Origin: Dyadobacter sp.
GTDB lineage: Bacteria > Bacteroidota > Bacteroidia > Cytophagales > Spirosomataceae
Length of the DNA stretch: 64,000 nucleotides
Assembly: GCF_017744695.1 (NCBI RefSeq)
Contig: NZ_JAGIAS010000001.1
Location: 1,579,013-1,643,012, forward strand
Direction of reading: 5' to 3'
In this document: piece after piece, positions 1 through 8,397 of the stretch
Numbering within the stretch: position 1 is the first letter of the stretch
How the letters are laid out: every line of letters starts with the position of its first letter
Notes under the pieces: generated by a model
Told to the model about the DNA's origin: nothing
What the model saw: only the letters and a program-made list of their open reading frames with translations
Database searches by the model: none
Position numbers and translations under genes: made by a program

Positions 1-1
1 G

Positions 2-169
2 CGTGCGCTGATGTCGGCGCGTAATTCCAGCGAGACGTTCGATTTACGCTGCCTGGTACGCGAAAAAATGATCGAATACATCGTGAACGAACATCCCGAG
101 GCGCTACCTGCAAGCCGCGTGGAAGAGACGACGCAGACGAAATTCAAAATATCCGAAACCGGTATATAA
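2..169 (+). CDS. C-terminal end of a probable MscS-family mechanosensitive channel (partial)
   Basis: Only the last 55 codons are present; the gene enters from the left edge and ends in TAA. The reading frame is open from base 2, and the peptide includes the stretches SETFDLRCLVREKMIEYI and NEHPEALPASRVE. A C-terminal VREK(L/M)...YPEALP segment of this kind is familiar to me from YbdG/YnaI-like MscS channels, where it follows the cytoplasmic beta domain. The rest of the protein, including the pore helix, lies outside the window. The assignment therefore rests on a short tail and is tentative. It is followed directly by a terminator hairpin. Confidence 0.5.
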   Translation, partial: RALMSARNSSETFDLRCLVREKMIEYIVNEHPEALPASRVEETTQTKFKISETGI

Positions 170-173
170 AAAA

Positions 174-207
174 TTGGCCTCCGGAAGATCCGAAGGCCAG
201 TCTTTTC
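174..207 (+). terminator. Rho-independent terminator after the channel gene
   Basis: An inverted repeat (TGGCCTCCGGA / TCCGAAGGCCA, one mismatch) with a short loop is followed by TCTTTTCTT, five bases after the stop of the upstream gene. The remaining 250 bases up to the convergent kinase gene contain no credible ORF or other structure that I can see. Confidence 0.7.
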
Positions 208-457
208 TTACTACTCACCTAACTCAATTTAACTCAATACAGTTTTTCTTTGATATTTTGATCCGTTTGTCACCGCATCGTAACAGGCGCCGCTTGGTAT
301 GAAAAAATGATATTGACGGCCTGCAAAAAACGGGGAAAACCAACGGGTGAAAGCTAATGGAAATGCCTGACGGCTTGCGCAAATCAGCACGTGCGATTTA
401 CACTACAAAAGAGCTTTTCCGTTGTTAAAGAGGCATTAACGCTGAATTAAAAAGGAA

Positions 458-1828
458 TTAAAAAGGCGGGAATTTCAAAATGAAGGTCGTGCCGGTGCCT
501 AATGTAGACTCCACTTCGATAGTCGCACCCTGCATATTGATAATGCGTTTGGTGAGCGCAAGACCGATGCCATAACCTGCCTTGCTGATAGTGGATTGGC
601 TGCGGTAGAAGGTATCGAAAATGTAAGGTAATTCTTCCCGCGCGATGCCGATGCCCATGTCGCGGAAATAGATAATGATCAGCCTGTTTTTGATTTCAAG
701 AAAAACGTTGCACGTCTTGTCGGGCGAATACTTGCAGGCATTGTCCATCAGGTTCAGGAATGCCGTCCGGAGCAGGCTTTCGTCGCCAAAGCGTTTCAAT
801 TGCTCCTCGTCCTCCGGGATTTTATCGTAATGAATATGCACCTGGTAACCCGGATTTTTCTGTTGCACCGAGCCTTTCGCCTGCCATAGCACCTCGTCGA
901 TCCGGATCTTCGAAAACGTTACCCTGAATGCATTCTCCTCCGTTCGCGCGAGTTCGAGCAGGCGGCTTACCAGCTCATTCATTTCCTTCGCTTCGGACCA
1001 GATCCCTTTCAACGCGTCCTGGTAATCGGCCGGAGAGCGTTCTTTCATCAAACTCAGCTCGGCCTCGGTCATGATGAGCGCCAGGGGCGTGCGCAGCTCA
1101 TGCGACGCGTGCGAGACGAAGTTTTTCTGGGCTACAAATGCGATTTCAAGCCGTGTAAGCATCTGGTTGAATGTCTCAGCCAGCAATGCAAGCTCGTCCT
1201 TCTCCCGCCCTACCCGCACTTTTTCGTGCAAATTACCTGCCGAAATGTTGTTTACCTGATCGATAATGTCGGCTACGGGTTTGATCGCATCATTGGAAAA
1301 TTGCCAGCCGGCGACGCCCACCAGGACCATCGACAGCAGCCAGCCGATCAGCAGGATTTCGCGCAGGCGGTTCAGCTGGTTCATGCCGAGGTAGTCATTG
1401 GCAATTACTGCCACGACCCACGGCTTCCGGTGATCCTGCAAAATGTGCCGGATGATGATGACCTCCTTTTTCTGATGCTTGGTGTGGATCTCCTTTCCGG
1501 CCCGTGCCTCAATAAGCATTGGTTTCGACAACTTGAAATGCTCTTTCCCACTAACGAATATCACCGAATCGGAACCATCATAAATCGTAATTTCCTCATC
1601 TAACAGGATCGTTTTGTTCTCCTTTTCGATCTTTTCGATATCTGCCTTGCTGATGCCGTGGCTAGCCTCTACGAGCTGGGCCACCGTTTGCCCGCGCTCG
1701 TTCAGGAAAGAATAAAACTGCGTTTCCCGGTATTGGTCGTAGAAAAAGTAAATAGCCAAACAAAACAGCGCCATAATGGAGCCTACCAGCAAGGTAAACA
1801 ACAGCGTCAGGCGCGATTTGATATTCAT
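458..1828 (-). CDS. Two-component sensor histidine kinase
   Basis: This is a membrane sensor kinase of 456 residues that autophosphorylates and passes phosphate to the partner regulator encoded just upstream. It has an N-terminal TM helix (about 8-29), an extracytoplasmic domain of about 125 residues, a second TM (about 157-177) and a HAMP segment (178-230). The HisKA dimerisation helix carries FVSHASHELRTPLA (phospho-acceptor His243). An HATPase_c domain follows with an N-box (LMDNACKYS), a G1 box (DMGIGI) and a G2 box (GYGIGLAL). The order and length are typical of the EnvZ/CusS type. The ATG overlaps the TGA of the regulator gene (ATGA), so the two are translationally coupled. The signal is unknown; resemblance to metal-responsive CusS/ArlS systems is only inference. 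Confidence 0.93.
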   Translation of the reverse strand: MNIKSRLTLLFTLLVGSIMALFCLAIYFFYDQYRETQFYSFLNERGQTVAQLVEASHGISKADIEKIEKENKTILLDEEITIYDGSDSVIFVSGKEHFKLSKPMLIEARAGKEIHTKHQKKEVIIIRHILQDHRKPWVVAVIANDYLGMNQLNRLREILLIGWLLSMVLVGVAGWQFSNDAIKPVADIIDQVNNISAGNLHEKVRVGREKDELALLAETFNQMLTRLEIAFVAQKNFVSHASHELRTPLALIMTEAELSLMKERSPADYQDALKGIWSEAKEMNELVSRLLELARTEENAFRVTFSKIRIDEVLWQAKGSVQQKNPGYQVHIHYDKIPEDEEQLKRFGDESLLRTAFLNLMDNACKYSPDKTCNVFLEIKNRLIIIYFRDMGIGIAREELPYIFDTFYRSQSTISKAGYGIGLALTKRIINMQGATIEVESTLGTGTTFILKFPPF

Positions 1829-2502
1829 TCCTCTTTGAAAATATAACCCATACCTACCACCGTGTGGATCAGCTTGGTAGGATAGTCTTTATCGACCTTT
1901 TTACGGAGAAAATTGATGTATACGTCAATCACATTGGTACCGGTATCGAAACGGATGTCCCACACCTGCTCGGCAATGTCCACGCGTGAGACTACGCGCC
2001 CGCGATTGCGCATGAGGTATTCGAGCAATGCAAATTCTTTGGCCGTAAGATCGATCCGGTTGCCGCCGCGTCGGGCTACCTTTTCGTCGAGGTTGAGTTC
2101 GAGGTCCGCGAGGGTAAGTACCTGGCTGGATTGCTCGCGGGCGCTGTTGCGTTGCGAAAGCACCTTGATACGCGCAATGAGTTCGCGGAATTCGAAAGGT
2201 TTTACCAAATAATCATCGCCGCCCGCTTCGAAACCGTCGAGCTTGTCATCGATCGTACCCAATGCGGTGAGGAACAGGATGGGGGTTGTCAGGCCGTCGG
2301 CACGGAGCTGCTTGGCAAGATCGTAGCCGTTGAGCAGCGGCAGGTTTACATCCAGAATGATCACGTCGAACCGGTAGTTGGAAGCCATTTTCTTACCGAC
2401 TTGTCCGTCGTAAGCCAGTTCCACCTCCCACGACTGTTCTTCGAGGCCTCTTTTAAGAAAACCTGCGAGTTTCGGTTCGTCTTCAACGATTAGTATTTTC
2501 AT
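1825..2502 (-). CDS. OmpR/PhoB-family response regulator
   Basis: This 225-residue DNA-binding regulator is the partner of the overlapping histidine kinase gene. The receiver domain (1-115) has the acidic pair VEDE at the N-terminus, phospho-acceptor Asp51 in VIILDVNLPLLNG, a conserved Thr/Ala position near 79-80 (FLTALG) and Lys101 in DYLVKPFEF. The C-terminal winged helix (about 125-222) contains the recognition-helix region VVSRVDIAEQVW and the wing TVVGMGYIF typical of OmpR/PhoB proteins. The regulator is first in the operon, so it probably controls its own promoter. No target sites could be recognised. The family call is firm; the regulon is unknown. Confidence 0.95.
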   Translation of the reverse strand: MKILIVEDEPKLAGFLKRGLEEQSWEVELAYDGQVGKKMASNYRFDVIILDVNLPLLNGYDLAKQLRADGLTTPILFLTALGTIDDKLDGFEAGGDDYLVKPFEFRELIARIKVLSQRNSAREQSSQVLTLADLELNLDEKVARRGGNRIDLTAKEFALLEYLMRNRGRVVSRVDIAEQVWDIRFDTGTNVIDVYINFLRKKVDKDYPTKLIHTVVGMGYIFKEE

Positions 2503-2550
2503 AGAATGATCAAGCGGTTTAAAGTGCCAAATGTTGCACAGATTTTTGCT

Positions 2551-2585
2551 TAAAAAAAGGCTGCCCGAAATATCGGACAGCCTTT
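2551..2585 (-). terminator. Terminator downstream of the DinB-like gene
   Basis: Read on the minus strand, GGCTGTCCGA / TCGGGCAGCC forms a strong hairpin (loop TATT) followed by TTTTTTTAA. It lies about 130 bases beyond the stop of the DinB-like gene and upstream of the regulator gene, so it separates the two minus-strand units. The bases between it and the DinB stop hold no credible gene. Confidence 0.75.
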
Positions 2586-2713
2586 TCGTCTATATCCACA
2601 CCATTAGAACGTTGGCATTTCTCAACATCCCACGTTCCATTATAATGCAAAATATAAAATTTAAATTATAAACAATAGGTAGTTGCCTATTTTTACAAAA
2701 TTTCATGCAAGTA

Positions 2714-3274
2714 TCAGTAATAATCTGCGGAATTGTCGTAATCCGAACGATCGCCATAAGCGCCGTAGTCATCATCCTCTTCCAGACGCATGGCTTTCGC
2801 TGCTTTTTTAATGAGTCCGATCTGGCCTGCGTGGTAAACGTCGTGCTGGATCACACCGTGGATCAATGTATAGTAGGAATAGTCGCGGCCCGGCACAAAC
2901 TCTTCCAGGAAGCTATCGTCCTCGATCTTTTCCAATTCCGAAACCAGCTCCTCCTGCGAAAGGCTTAGCTCCATCTGGATCGCCTCCCATTCAAACTCGT
3001 CGACTACGGGGAATTTTTTCCAGTCCTTATCCTGCGTCTTGATATCGAACTCCGCATCACCCTGCAATTTGCGAACGGCAAAAATGCGCCAGGTAGTCAT
3101 GTGGTACACGATTTCCGCGATAGAATGCGTGTTGCTGCTCAGGCGCGCCTCTGCGATTTTCGGGGTTACGTCCCGCAATGCTTCTACCACCGACGGCCCA
3201 TACCATGCCTCTTCGCTTTCGTAGGTGTCGTTGAGTACATCTATAATTCTTAAAATCTCTTCTTTTGCTTCCAT
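2714..3274 (-). CDS. DinB-fold (four-helix bundle) putative metalloprotein
   Basis: This is a 186-residue protein of the DinB/YfiT-like superfamily, a four-helix bundle whose members often bind a divalent metal through three histidines and include thiol-dependent S-transferases. The expected ligand pattern is visible: His58 in EIVYHMTTW, and His144 and His148 in VIQHDVYHAGQIG. Those ligands lie in helix 2 and near helix 4, as the family predicts. The last 25 residues are an unusual acidic, Asp/Tyr-rich tail that is not part of the fold and is probably disordered. The enzyme activity and substrate cannot be read from sequence. It is a single-gene unit with its own terminator and a perfect -7 box upstream. 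Confidence 0.8.
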   Translation of the reverse strand: MEAKEEILRIIDVLNDTYESEEAWYGPSVVEALRDVTPKIAEARLSSNTHSIAEIVYHMTTWRIFAVRKLQGDAEFDIKTQDKDWKKFPVVDEFEWEAIQMELSLSQEELVSELEKIEDDSFLEEFVPGRDYSYYTLIHGVIQHDVYHAGQIGLIKKAAKAMRLEEDDDYGAYGDRSDYDNSADYY

Positions 3275-3294
3275 ATGATTAGATTAAACAGCTG

Positions 3295-3302
3295 CAAATT
3301 TA
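3295..3302 (-). promoter_or_regulatory. Possible -7 element (TAAATTTG) of the DinB-like gene
   Basis: The minus strand reads TAAATTTG, an exact match to the Bacteroidota TAnnTTTG element, 20 bases upstream of the ATG. No good TTG is found at the expected -33 distance, so support is partial. Confidence 0.35.
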
Positions 3303-3443
3303 CGGGGATTCGGGCGAAGATTGTCTAAATGTGTTTTCAATATTAAAGAGACATTTTGCCGGCTTCCATACTCTCCTGATTGCGTGCCGGAAACATGGCC
3401 GTTCCAACCAATCGCCGGATGATACCGTCACCTCTGTGAGTTG

Positions 3444-3646
3444 ATGAGTTCAGGGTTTATGAGTTTAAAGTGTGTTGACTGGAGCCATTGCTCATTTAGC
3501 TGAGCCTCGCAGGCTCAAACTTCAAACTCATAAACTTTAAACTCATGAACTTTAAACTCATAAACCCTGAACTCATGAACTTTAAACTCATGAACTTTAA
3601 ACTCATCAACTTTAAACTCATGAACTTAAACACTCATAAACTTTAA
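3444..3646. repeat. 15-bp tandem repeat array with a 27-bp inverted copy
   Basis: Eight units of about 15 bp, consensus (G/A)AACTTTAAACTCAT, run from 3517 to 3637 and are followed by a part unit to 3646. Unit 4 (3562-3576) is a CCCTGA variant. A single copy in the opposite orientation at 3444-3470 is an exact 27-base reverse complement of 3550-3576, so the array can fold into a long stem. A small perfect hairpin (TGAGCCT/AGGCTCA, 3501-3516) sits at the left edge of the array. The whole 3275-3692 gap between the divergent DinB and lipoprotein genes contains nothing else that I recognise. This is not CRISPR: the units are contiguous and have no spacers. Confidence 0.9.
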
Positions 3647-3692
3647 GCATTTCAATTTTCGTTTATTTAACAAAATTTTAAATACCACTCAA

Positions 3693-4301
3693 ATGTTCAA
3701 GAAAGCCTCTTTCCTCTTACTGATCGTCGGCCTTGGAGTGATGTCGTGTTCGAAAGACCCGATCAGCGACCTTTCCAATGAGGAGTCGTTGGTATACATA
3801 ACAAATCACGATAAGTCGGCGAATTTCAATCAGTACAAAACGTTCAGCATTGTCGACTCGGTGCTGATCGTCGAAAATAGCCGCGCCGGCACGTCCCTGG
3901 ACGATATCGACCGCGCCATGCTGCAACGTCTGATCACTAATATGGAAGCAATGGGTTACAAGCATGTGGGCCGCAAGGAAAATCCGGATGTAGGTATCAA
4001 CGTCTCCTGGATCACCAATACCTACCTTAACGTTTACCAACCTCTTTCTTCCTATTACGGCGGCTACTGGGGCGGTTATGGCTACGGCTACCCAAGTTAT
4101 TACAGCTATTACCAAACCAGCGAAAGCTCCTGGGTGATCTCGATGCTCGATTTTAAAAATCCGCAAACCACATCTTCCGGCAAGACTTTCAATGTGATCT
4201 GGGAAGCACAAATCCGTGGTGCGGCTATCGGCGACCAGAAACTCGTAGACAAAATGACGGATTCCATTTTCGGCCAATCCGGTTATCTTAAAATCAAGTA
4301 A
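3693..4301 (+). CDS. DUF4136-like lipoprotein
   Basis: This 202-residue exported lipoprotein has a charged N-region, a hydrophobic stretch and the lipobox GVMS-C (Cys19), so it is probably anchored in the outer membrane. The mature part resembles DUF4136 proteins of Bacteroidota: a start like HDKSANFNQYKTFSIVD, a middle segment about relating to multimers of Tyr/Gly (YYGGYWGGYGYGYPSYYSYY), and an end with VIWEAQIRGAA. The function of the family is unknown. Its stop is three bases before the start of a beta-barrel gene, and a large membrane-anchored protein follows, so the three look like one operon. The Tyr/Gly-rich loop is typical of surface-exposed flexible segments. The family name is given from memory and needs a profile search. 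Confidence 0.75.
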   Translation: MFKKASFLLLIVGLGVMSCSKDPISDLSNEESLVYITNHDKSANFNQYKTFSIVDSVLIVENSRAGTSLDDIDRAMLQRLITNMEAMGYKHVGRKENPDVGINVSWITNTYLNVYQPLSSYYGGYWGGYGYGYPSYYSYYQTSESSWVISMLDFKNPQTTSSGKTFNVIWEAQIRGAAIGDQKLVDKMTDSIFGQSGYLKIK

Positions 4302-4304
4302 CAA

Positions 4305-4964
4305 ATGAAACGCATCATCATCATTGCCCTCTTTTTGGGAAGTGTACTGCCCGCCCTGGCTCAGGAAAAGCCCAAGTTATATACCATTGCCTCCCCCTTT
4401 GAGCGATATACCTATTACCTGGCTACGGCGCGCTATGCGGTAGGCATACCAATGGGCTCTTTCAAGGATAATTATATCGACAAGACTTCATTCCAGAATG
4501 CCTCAATCTCAATCGAATGGGTCTTAAGAAACTCCCAGCTTTCGGTGGGAGGTGAAATCGGCTCCACCTATTTCGAGAAACGCGTGCCCCGGGCGCTGTA
4601 TGAAGGTTCGGAAGGCACCATTTCAGCCGTACAGACGCGCACCGTTTCGCAATATCCGGTGGAACTGTTCGCCAACTACCACTTCCCGCCCCGCAACGCA
4701 CAGGTGCAGCCTTACGTGCAGATCAGCGGTGGTGCGAGTATTCTGGACTATACTGTTTACTATGGTACTTTATCGTCGCAGGACCAGAAAGTACGCTTCA
4801 AATACGGCATTGGAGCCGGCTCCAAATTTTTATTCAAAAAAGACGGTAACGTTGGCCTTGATGTGCGTGTCAAGTATGATGCCACGGCTTACAAATATGA
4901 CTACATCGACAAAGGCATATCATCCGTGAGTGGTTCGATAGGCCTATTCTATCGTTGGTGGTAA
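4305..4964 (+). CDS. Outer-membrane beta-barrel protein
   Basis: The protein has 219 residues with a clear signal peptide (MKRIIIIALFLGSVLPALAQ, cleavage after AQ). The mature chain alternates polar and aromatic residues in short strands (YYLATARYAVGIPMG, SISIEWVLR, VELFANYHF, FKYGIGAGSKFLF, VDVRVKYDATAYKY type segments). It ends in GLFYRWW, matching the aromatic C-terminus of outer-membrane barrels. An eight-stranded OmpX/OmpW-like barrel would fit the length. It lies 3 bases after the DUF4136-like lipoprotein and 10 bases before the 722-residue protein, suggesting coexpression. No specific substrate is evident. Confidence 0.75.
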   Translation: MKRIIIIALFLGSVLPALAQEKPKLYTIASPFERYTYYLATARYAVGIPMGSFKDNYIDKTSFQNASISIEWVLRNSQLSVGGEIGSTYFEKRVPRALYEGSEGTISAVQTRTVSQYPVELFANYHFPPRNAQVQPYVQISGGASILDYTVYYGTLSSQDQKVRFKYGIGAGSKFLFKKDGNVGLDVRVKYDATAYKYDYIDKGISSVSGSIGLFYRWW

Positions 4965-4974
4965 ACAACGCATC

Positions 4975-7143
4975 GTGACACATAAAAAAAAGGTTTTGAC
5001 CAAAACATCGCTTATCTGGCTTAGTGGCATTCTAGCATTCCTGATCGGTTCCGGGCTTTGGGCCTGGAACCGCTTTGGCCCCAGCAACCACAAAACTTAC
5101 GTACAGGTTACAGAAGGCTTCCCCATGGCGCGTACGCTCGATTCGGCCTCCCATGCATGCGATCTGACGATCCGGCGGTATCGCCAGATCGGCCGTGAAA
5201 TGCAGTTCGAACTCGCCGCCAATGCCGGCGGGCTTGCACCTTATGACGTAAAAATCACCCAGAACGGCCAAACACAAACCTTTCAGTCCGTACCGCATCG
5301 CTACGGCACATGGCTCACCATCCCGGATGTGCAAATCAAAGGCGGTGAGGCGCATATTCAGGTTTCGAGCCTCGGCCAGCAGGGTTGTGAGACAACCGCG
5401 GCATTCAACTTCGAAGCAGCCGCTGCCAACGAGGTGGTGGATGCGAAGGACTGGATACGTCAGGGGAGTAAGGACAACTGGCTCGACGTGCGGCCAATTC
5501 GGAAAGAGGGTAAACTCTATCTTCGCGACTTTGCCAATTATAACGACAGCCGCACGAAAGTGGTCATGATCGACGGCATTGTCGTGCAGGGGCTGGAAAA
5601 TGGTATTGAAATAAAACCAGGTTATTTGTACTCGGTAACCGCCCGCTGGATAGACGCTCCTTACAACGACTGGTGGAATTCCGCCAAAAACCGCAACGTC
5701 CGCCAGCAGAATATCTACATCGCAGGTAAGCCAAACCCGACCTCCTCCAATGCATTAACGCGTATCAGCATTCCCGACTGGTTTTCCCCGTCGCGTACCA
5801 TCAATGTCGATTTCGACACCAAATTCCCTGAATTCACACCTATTCAAGGCAAACTGGTGATGCAGTACCGGCTGAACAATTATGTCCCTTCCGACAACTA
5901 TTACAAACGGGGCATCGGGTATTTATCCAATACTGAGAAAGAGTACCCGGCGGAAAAGCTGCATTATACCGCCACTCCCAATTATTTTGGAGATAAGGAT
6001 GAAAAATGGTTTGCAAGTCTTTCTAAGGAACAGGTCGAAGCGCTGGCAGGTGTACCGGGCTTCGGGGTATATGCCTATGATTTCGAGTTTTGGAACCAGC
6101 ACTATTCCAAAGACGTCATTCAACGATTAATATGGTTTTCAAGGGTGGTCAAAAAGAACCATCCGAATGTGCATCTGATGGACTACTGGGGTGGCGGGGC
6201 TTATACCAATCCGCACATCAATACTGTCGGCGGGGCGAACCCAAAAGATTTTATCAAAGAATACAGCGAACCGAAAGCCAACAACCCGAATTTCGACCCG
6301 CTGCCTAACGGCGATAGCTTCCGGGACATATTTAACACCGTCCCGATCGATGTCTACCCCAAACCAATGTTTGCGATCGACAATGCGGGTAACTCGCCCA
6401 ACAACTTCGTGTTGCTATCGGCAATCCATTCGCTGCGCATCAACAAACTGCTGCCTTATCAAAAAAACAACAAGTTCATTTTCTACGGCTGGAACCGGTA
6501 CATGCCCTTGTACAAAGACCCCATTGTTCCCTGGAATTACCAACTCACGGATCCGAAGGGCGAACTCATCATGAACCAGCTCGAAATGATGCCGGCAAGT
6601 CAGGCATTGAGCTTTTCCTTATTCTCCTTAGTCCTGTTCGATGGCTATTACCTCTGGCACGACGGCGCTCCGAGTGCCCAAAATCCAAATGCATATAAAG
6701 TGTCGAAAGATATGTGGGGCTGGGGCTACGAATGGTACCCGGCCGACGGGAAAACGCCCGAAGGCGAAGTAGGGCGTAACACCACTGGCGGCACCGCGGC
6801 GCCATACTGGGATTTTCCGACCGAGTATTACGCATTGGGCAACTGGATGGCCAAACAAGTGGAGGATGTCATTGTGGGCGGCCAAAACCGGGACCTGGCA
6901 TTCCAGTTGAACGGACAATGGGTTCAGCCTCGGGAAGAACAGGCTTTACTCGCTATTGATGGCAAACAACCATTTGTTACCTCTGTTGTAAAGGGAAACC
7001 AGATTGTGGTGCTGGCGGTAGATTCATTTCAGCAACCTTCGGCACAACGGAAAATGAAGGTACGCTTGCCTGATGGTACGGAAACCGAAATAGAATTGTA
7101 CGGTAACTGGCCGTCGCTGTACCGCGGGACGTTGAAGAAATAG
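4975..7143 (+). CDS. Uncharacterised membrane-anchored protein, possible glycosidase-like fold
   Basis: This 722-residue protein is of no family that I recognise. The start is GTG at 4975, 10 bases after the barrel gene; no ATG lies nearby in frame. Residues 12-30 form a TM anchor after a Lys-rich N-terminus (N-in), leaving about 690 residues outside the cytoplasm. The N-terminal third looks like beta-sandwich modules. The middle has TIM-barrel-like traits: a strand GVYAYDFEFW with acidic residues Asp369 and Glu371, then HLMDYWGGG, IDVYPKPMFAID and LFDGYYLWHDG, all rich in Trp/Tyr as in carbohydrate-active enzymes. The last 60 residues resemble the beta-sandwich that closes many glycosidases. 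Glycan hydrolysis is inference only. It is the third member of the lipoprotein/barrel/anchored-protein set and is followed by a strong terminator. Confidence 0.6.
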   Translation: MTHKKKVLTKTSLIWLSGILAFLIGSGLWAWNRFGPSNHKTYVQVTEGFPMARTLDSASHACDLTIRRYRQIGREMQFELAANAGGLAPYDVKITQNGQTQTFQSVPHRYGTWLTIPDVQIKGGEAHIQVSSLGQQGCETTAAFNFEAAAANEVVDAKDWIRQGSKDNWLDVRPIRKEGKLYLRDFANYNDSRTKVVMIDGIVVQGLENGIEIKPGYLYSVTARWIDAPYNDWWNSAKNRNVRQQNIYIAGKPNPTSSNALTRISIPDWFSPSRTINVDFDTKFPEFTPIQGKLVMQYRLNNYVPSDNYYKRGIGYLSNTEKEYPAEKLHYTATPNYFGDKDEKWFASLSKEQVEALAGVPGFGVYAYDFEFWNQHYSKDVIQRLIWFSRVVKKNHPNVHLMDYWGGGAYTNPHINTVGGANPKDFIKEYSEPKANNPNFDPLPNGDSFRDIFNTVPIDVYPKPMFAIDNAGNSPNNFVLLSAIHSLRINKLLPYQKNNKFIFYGWNRYMPLYKDPIVPWNYQLTDPKGELIMNQLEMMPASQALSFSLFSLVLFDGYYLWHDGAPSAQNPNAYKVSKDMWGWGYEWYPADGKTPEGEVGRNTTGGTAAPYWDFPTEYYALGNWMAKQVEDVIVGGQNRDLAFQLNGQWVQPREEQALLAIDGKQPFVTSVVKGNQIVVLAVDSFQQPSAQRKMKVRLPDGTETEIELYGNWPSLYRGTLKK

Positions 7144-7159
7144 TTTTAGAATACATGAT

Positions 7160-7202
7160 AAAAGCAGAAAGCTCGCCGATGAAGCGAGCTTTCTGCTTTT
7201 TT
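7160..7202. terminator. Bidirectional terminator between the 722-residue protein gene and pheA
   Basis: A perfect 17-bp stem (AAAAGCAGAAAGCTCGC and its complement) with a 7-base loop is flanked by A-rich and T-rich ends, so it can stop transcription from both convergent genes. Confidence 0.9.
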
Positions 7203-7213
7203 GCAAAGTTATG

Positions 7214-8287
7214 TCATGCTACTCTAACATAGCTTCCGAGCCATTTCAAATGCGTCCCGTATTTGTGCATGATCTCCTGCACCTGCGGGTCGTCCATATG
7301 CCCGAGGAACTCGACCAGGAACCACGCCCGGAACGACGCCTCACCTCTCAACGGGCGGCTTTCGATTTTGGTCAGGTTAATACCGCGGTCATTGAAATCT
7401 TTCAGGAACTCGTACAACACGCCGGGACGGTTGGTGTTCGGCAGATTGGCGATGATCGTCGTTTTGTCATCGGTGCTCCTCATGTTCGTAAAATCCTTCG
7501 CCAGGATCAGGAAGCGCGTCTGGTTCTGGTCGCTGTCTTCGATGTTGTCGAAAAGAATAGGCACCCCAAACAACCGCGCTGAAATAGACGAGCATATGGC
7601 CGCCGCATCCGGCTCTTCGGACGCCAGTTTGGCCGCCTTGGAAGTAGAGTCGACCGCGATCAGCTCAATACCCATTCCTTCCAGATATTCCCCGATAAAC
7701 TTCCCGCATTGCCGGAATGCAATATCTTTCGAATAAATCCTTTTGATTGATTTCAGATTGTCGGACTGTGACGCGAAAGTAAAATGCACTTTCAGGAGCA
7801 TTTCAGCCACGATGGACAGATTCTTTTCACGCAGGAAATCCGCCGTTTCTACTACGATACCTTCCTGGTTATTCTCGATAGGCACCACCCCGAACTTCGC
7901 ACGACCGGTCTCCACACTTTCAAACACCGAGTGGATCGTAGGCAACACGAGATATTCGCTCATCGCTCCGAAACGACCTTCGGCCGCCTGGTGCGTAAAG
8001 CTGCCTTCCGGCCCCAGGTAGGATACACGCTCGGGCAGTTCCAGATTACGGGATACCGCAAATATTTCGAAGAAAATGGCGTCGATCGCCTGGCGGGTGA
8101 GTAAGCCGTTGTTATGTTTCGCCAGCCGGTCGAGGATCTGCTTCTCTCTTTCGGGGCGATAGATAATCGACTGGGAAGACCGTTTCAGCTCGCCTACCTT
8201 TTTGACGAGCTCCATGCGCTCGTTCAAAATGCTCAGCAACTGATCGTCCAGCCCATCGATCCTGTTTCTTAAATCCGTTAATTCCAC
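7214..8287 (-). CDS. pheA: Bifunctional chorismate mutase / prephenate dehydratase (P-protein)
   Basis: This 357-residue enzyme catalyses two steps to phenylalanine: chorismate to prephenate, then prephenate to phenylpyruvate. An AroQ-type chorismate mutase helix bundle occupies about 1-85 (RNRIDGLDDQLLSILNER, YRPEREKQIL). The prephenate dehydratase domain is about 87-265, with LGPEGSFTHQAA at its start and the catalytic TRF motif at 257-259 (QNQTRFLIL). The ACT regulatory domain is about 277-357, with RPGVLYEFLKDF and ESRP (309-312), the usual site of phenylalanine feedback. Length and order match bacterial P-proteins. It stands alone between convergent and co-directional neighbours; parE is transcribed the same way about 110 bases upstream but is unrelated in function. 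Confidence 0.95.
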   Translation of the reverse strand: MELTDLRNRIDGLDDQLLSILNERMELVKKVGELKRSSQSIIYRPEREKQILDRLAKHNNGLLTRQAIDAIFFEIFAVSRNLELPERVSYLGPEGSFTHQAAEGRFGAMSEYLVLPTIHSVFESVETGRAKFGVVPIENNQEGIVVETADFLREKNLSIVAEMLLKVHFTFASQSDNLKSIKRIYSKDIAFRQCGKFIGEYLEGMGIELIAVDSTSKAAKLASEEPDAAAICSSISARLFGVPILFDNIEDSDQNQTRFLILAKDFTNMRSTDDKTTIIANLPNTNRPGVLYEFLKDFNDRGINLTKIESRPLRGEASFRAWFLVEFLGHMDDPQVQEIMHKYGTHLKWLGSYVRVA

Positions 8288-8397
8288 AAAGACACTTTAA
8301 ATAGGTTGATCAAACCGGGAGGTGCGTTTACACTTTTGAATAAAGGACTTCCCGGCCCGATATTACTTGACCGCGCCAAAGATAATACATGGCATGC

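Noticed and set aside
3517..3646. CRISPR-like array
   Set aside because: Units are contiguous without unique spacers, and no cas genes are present.
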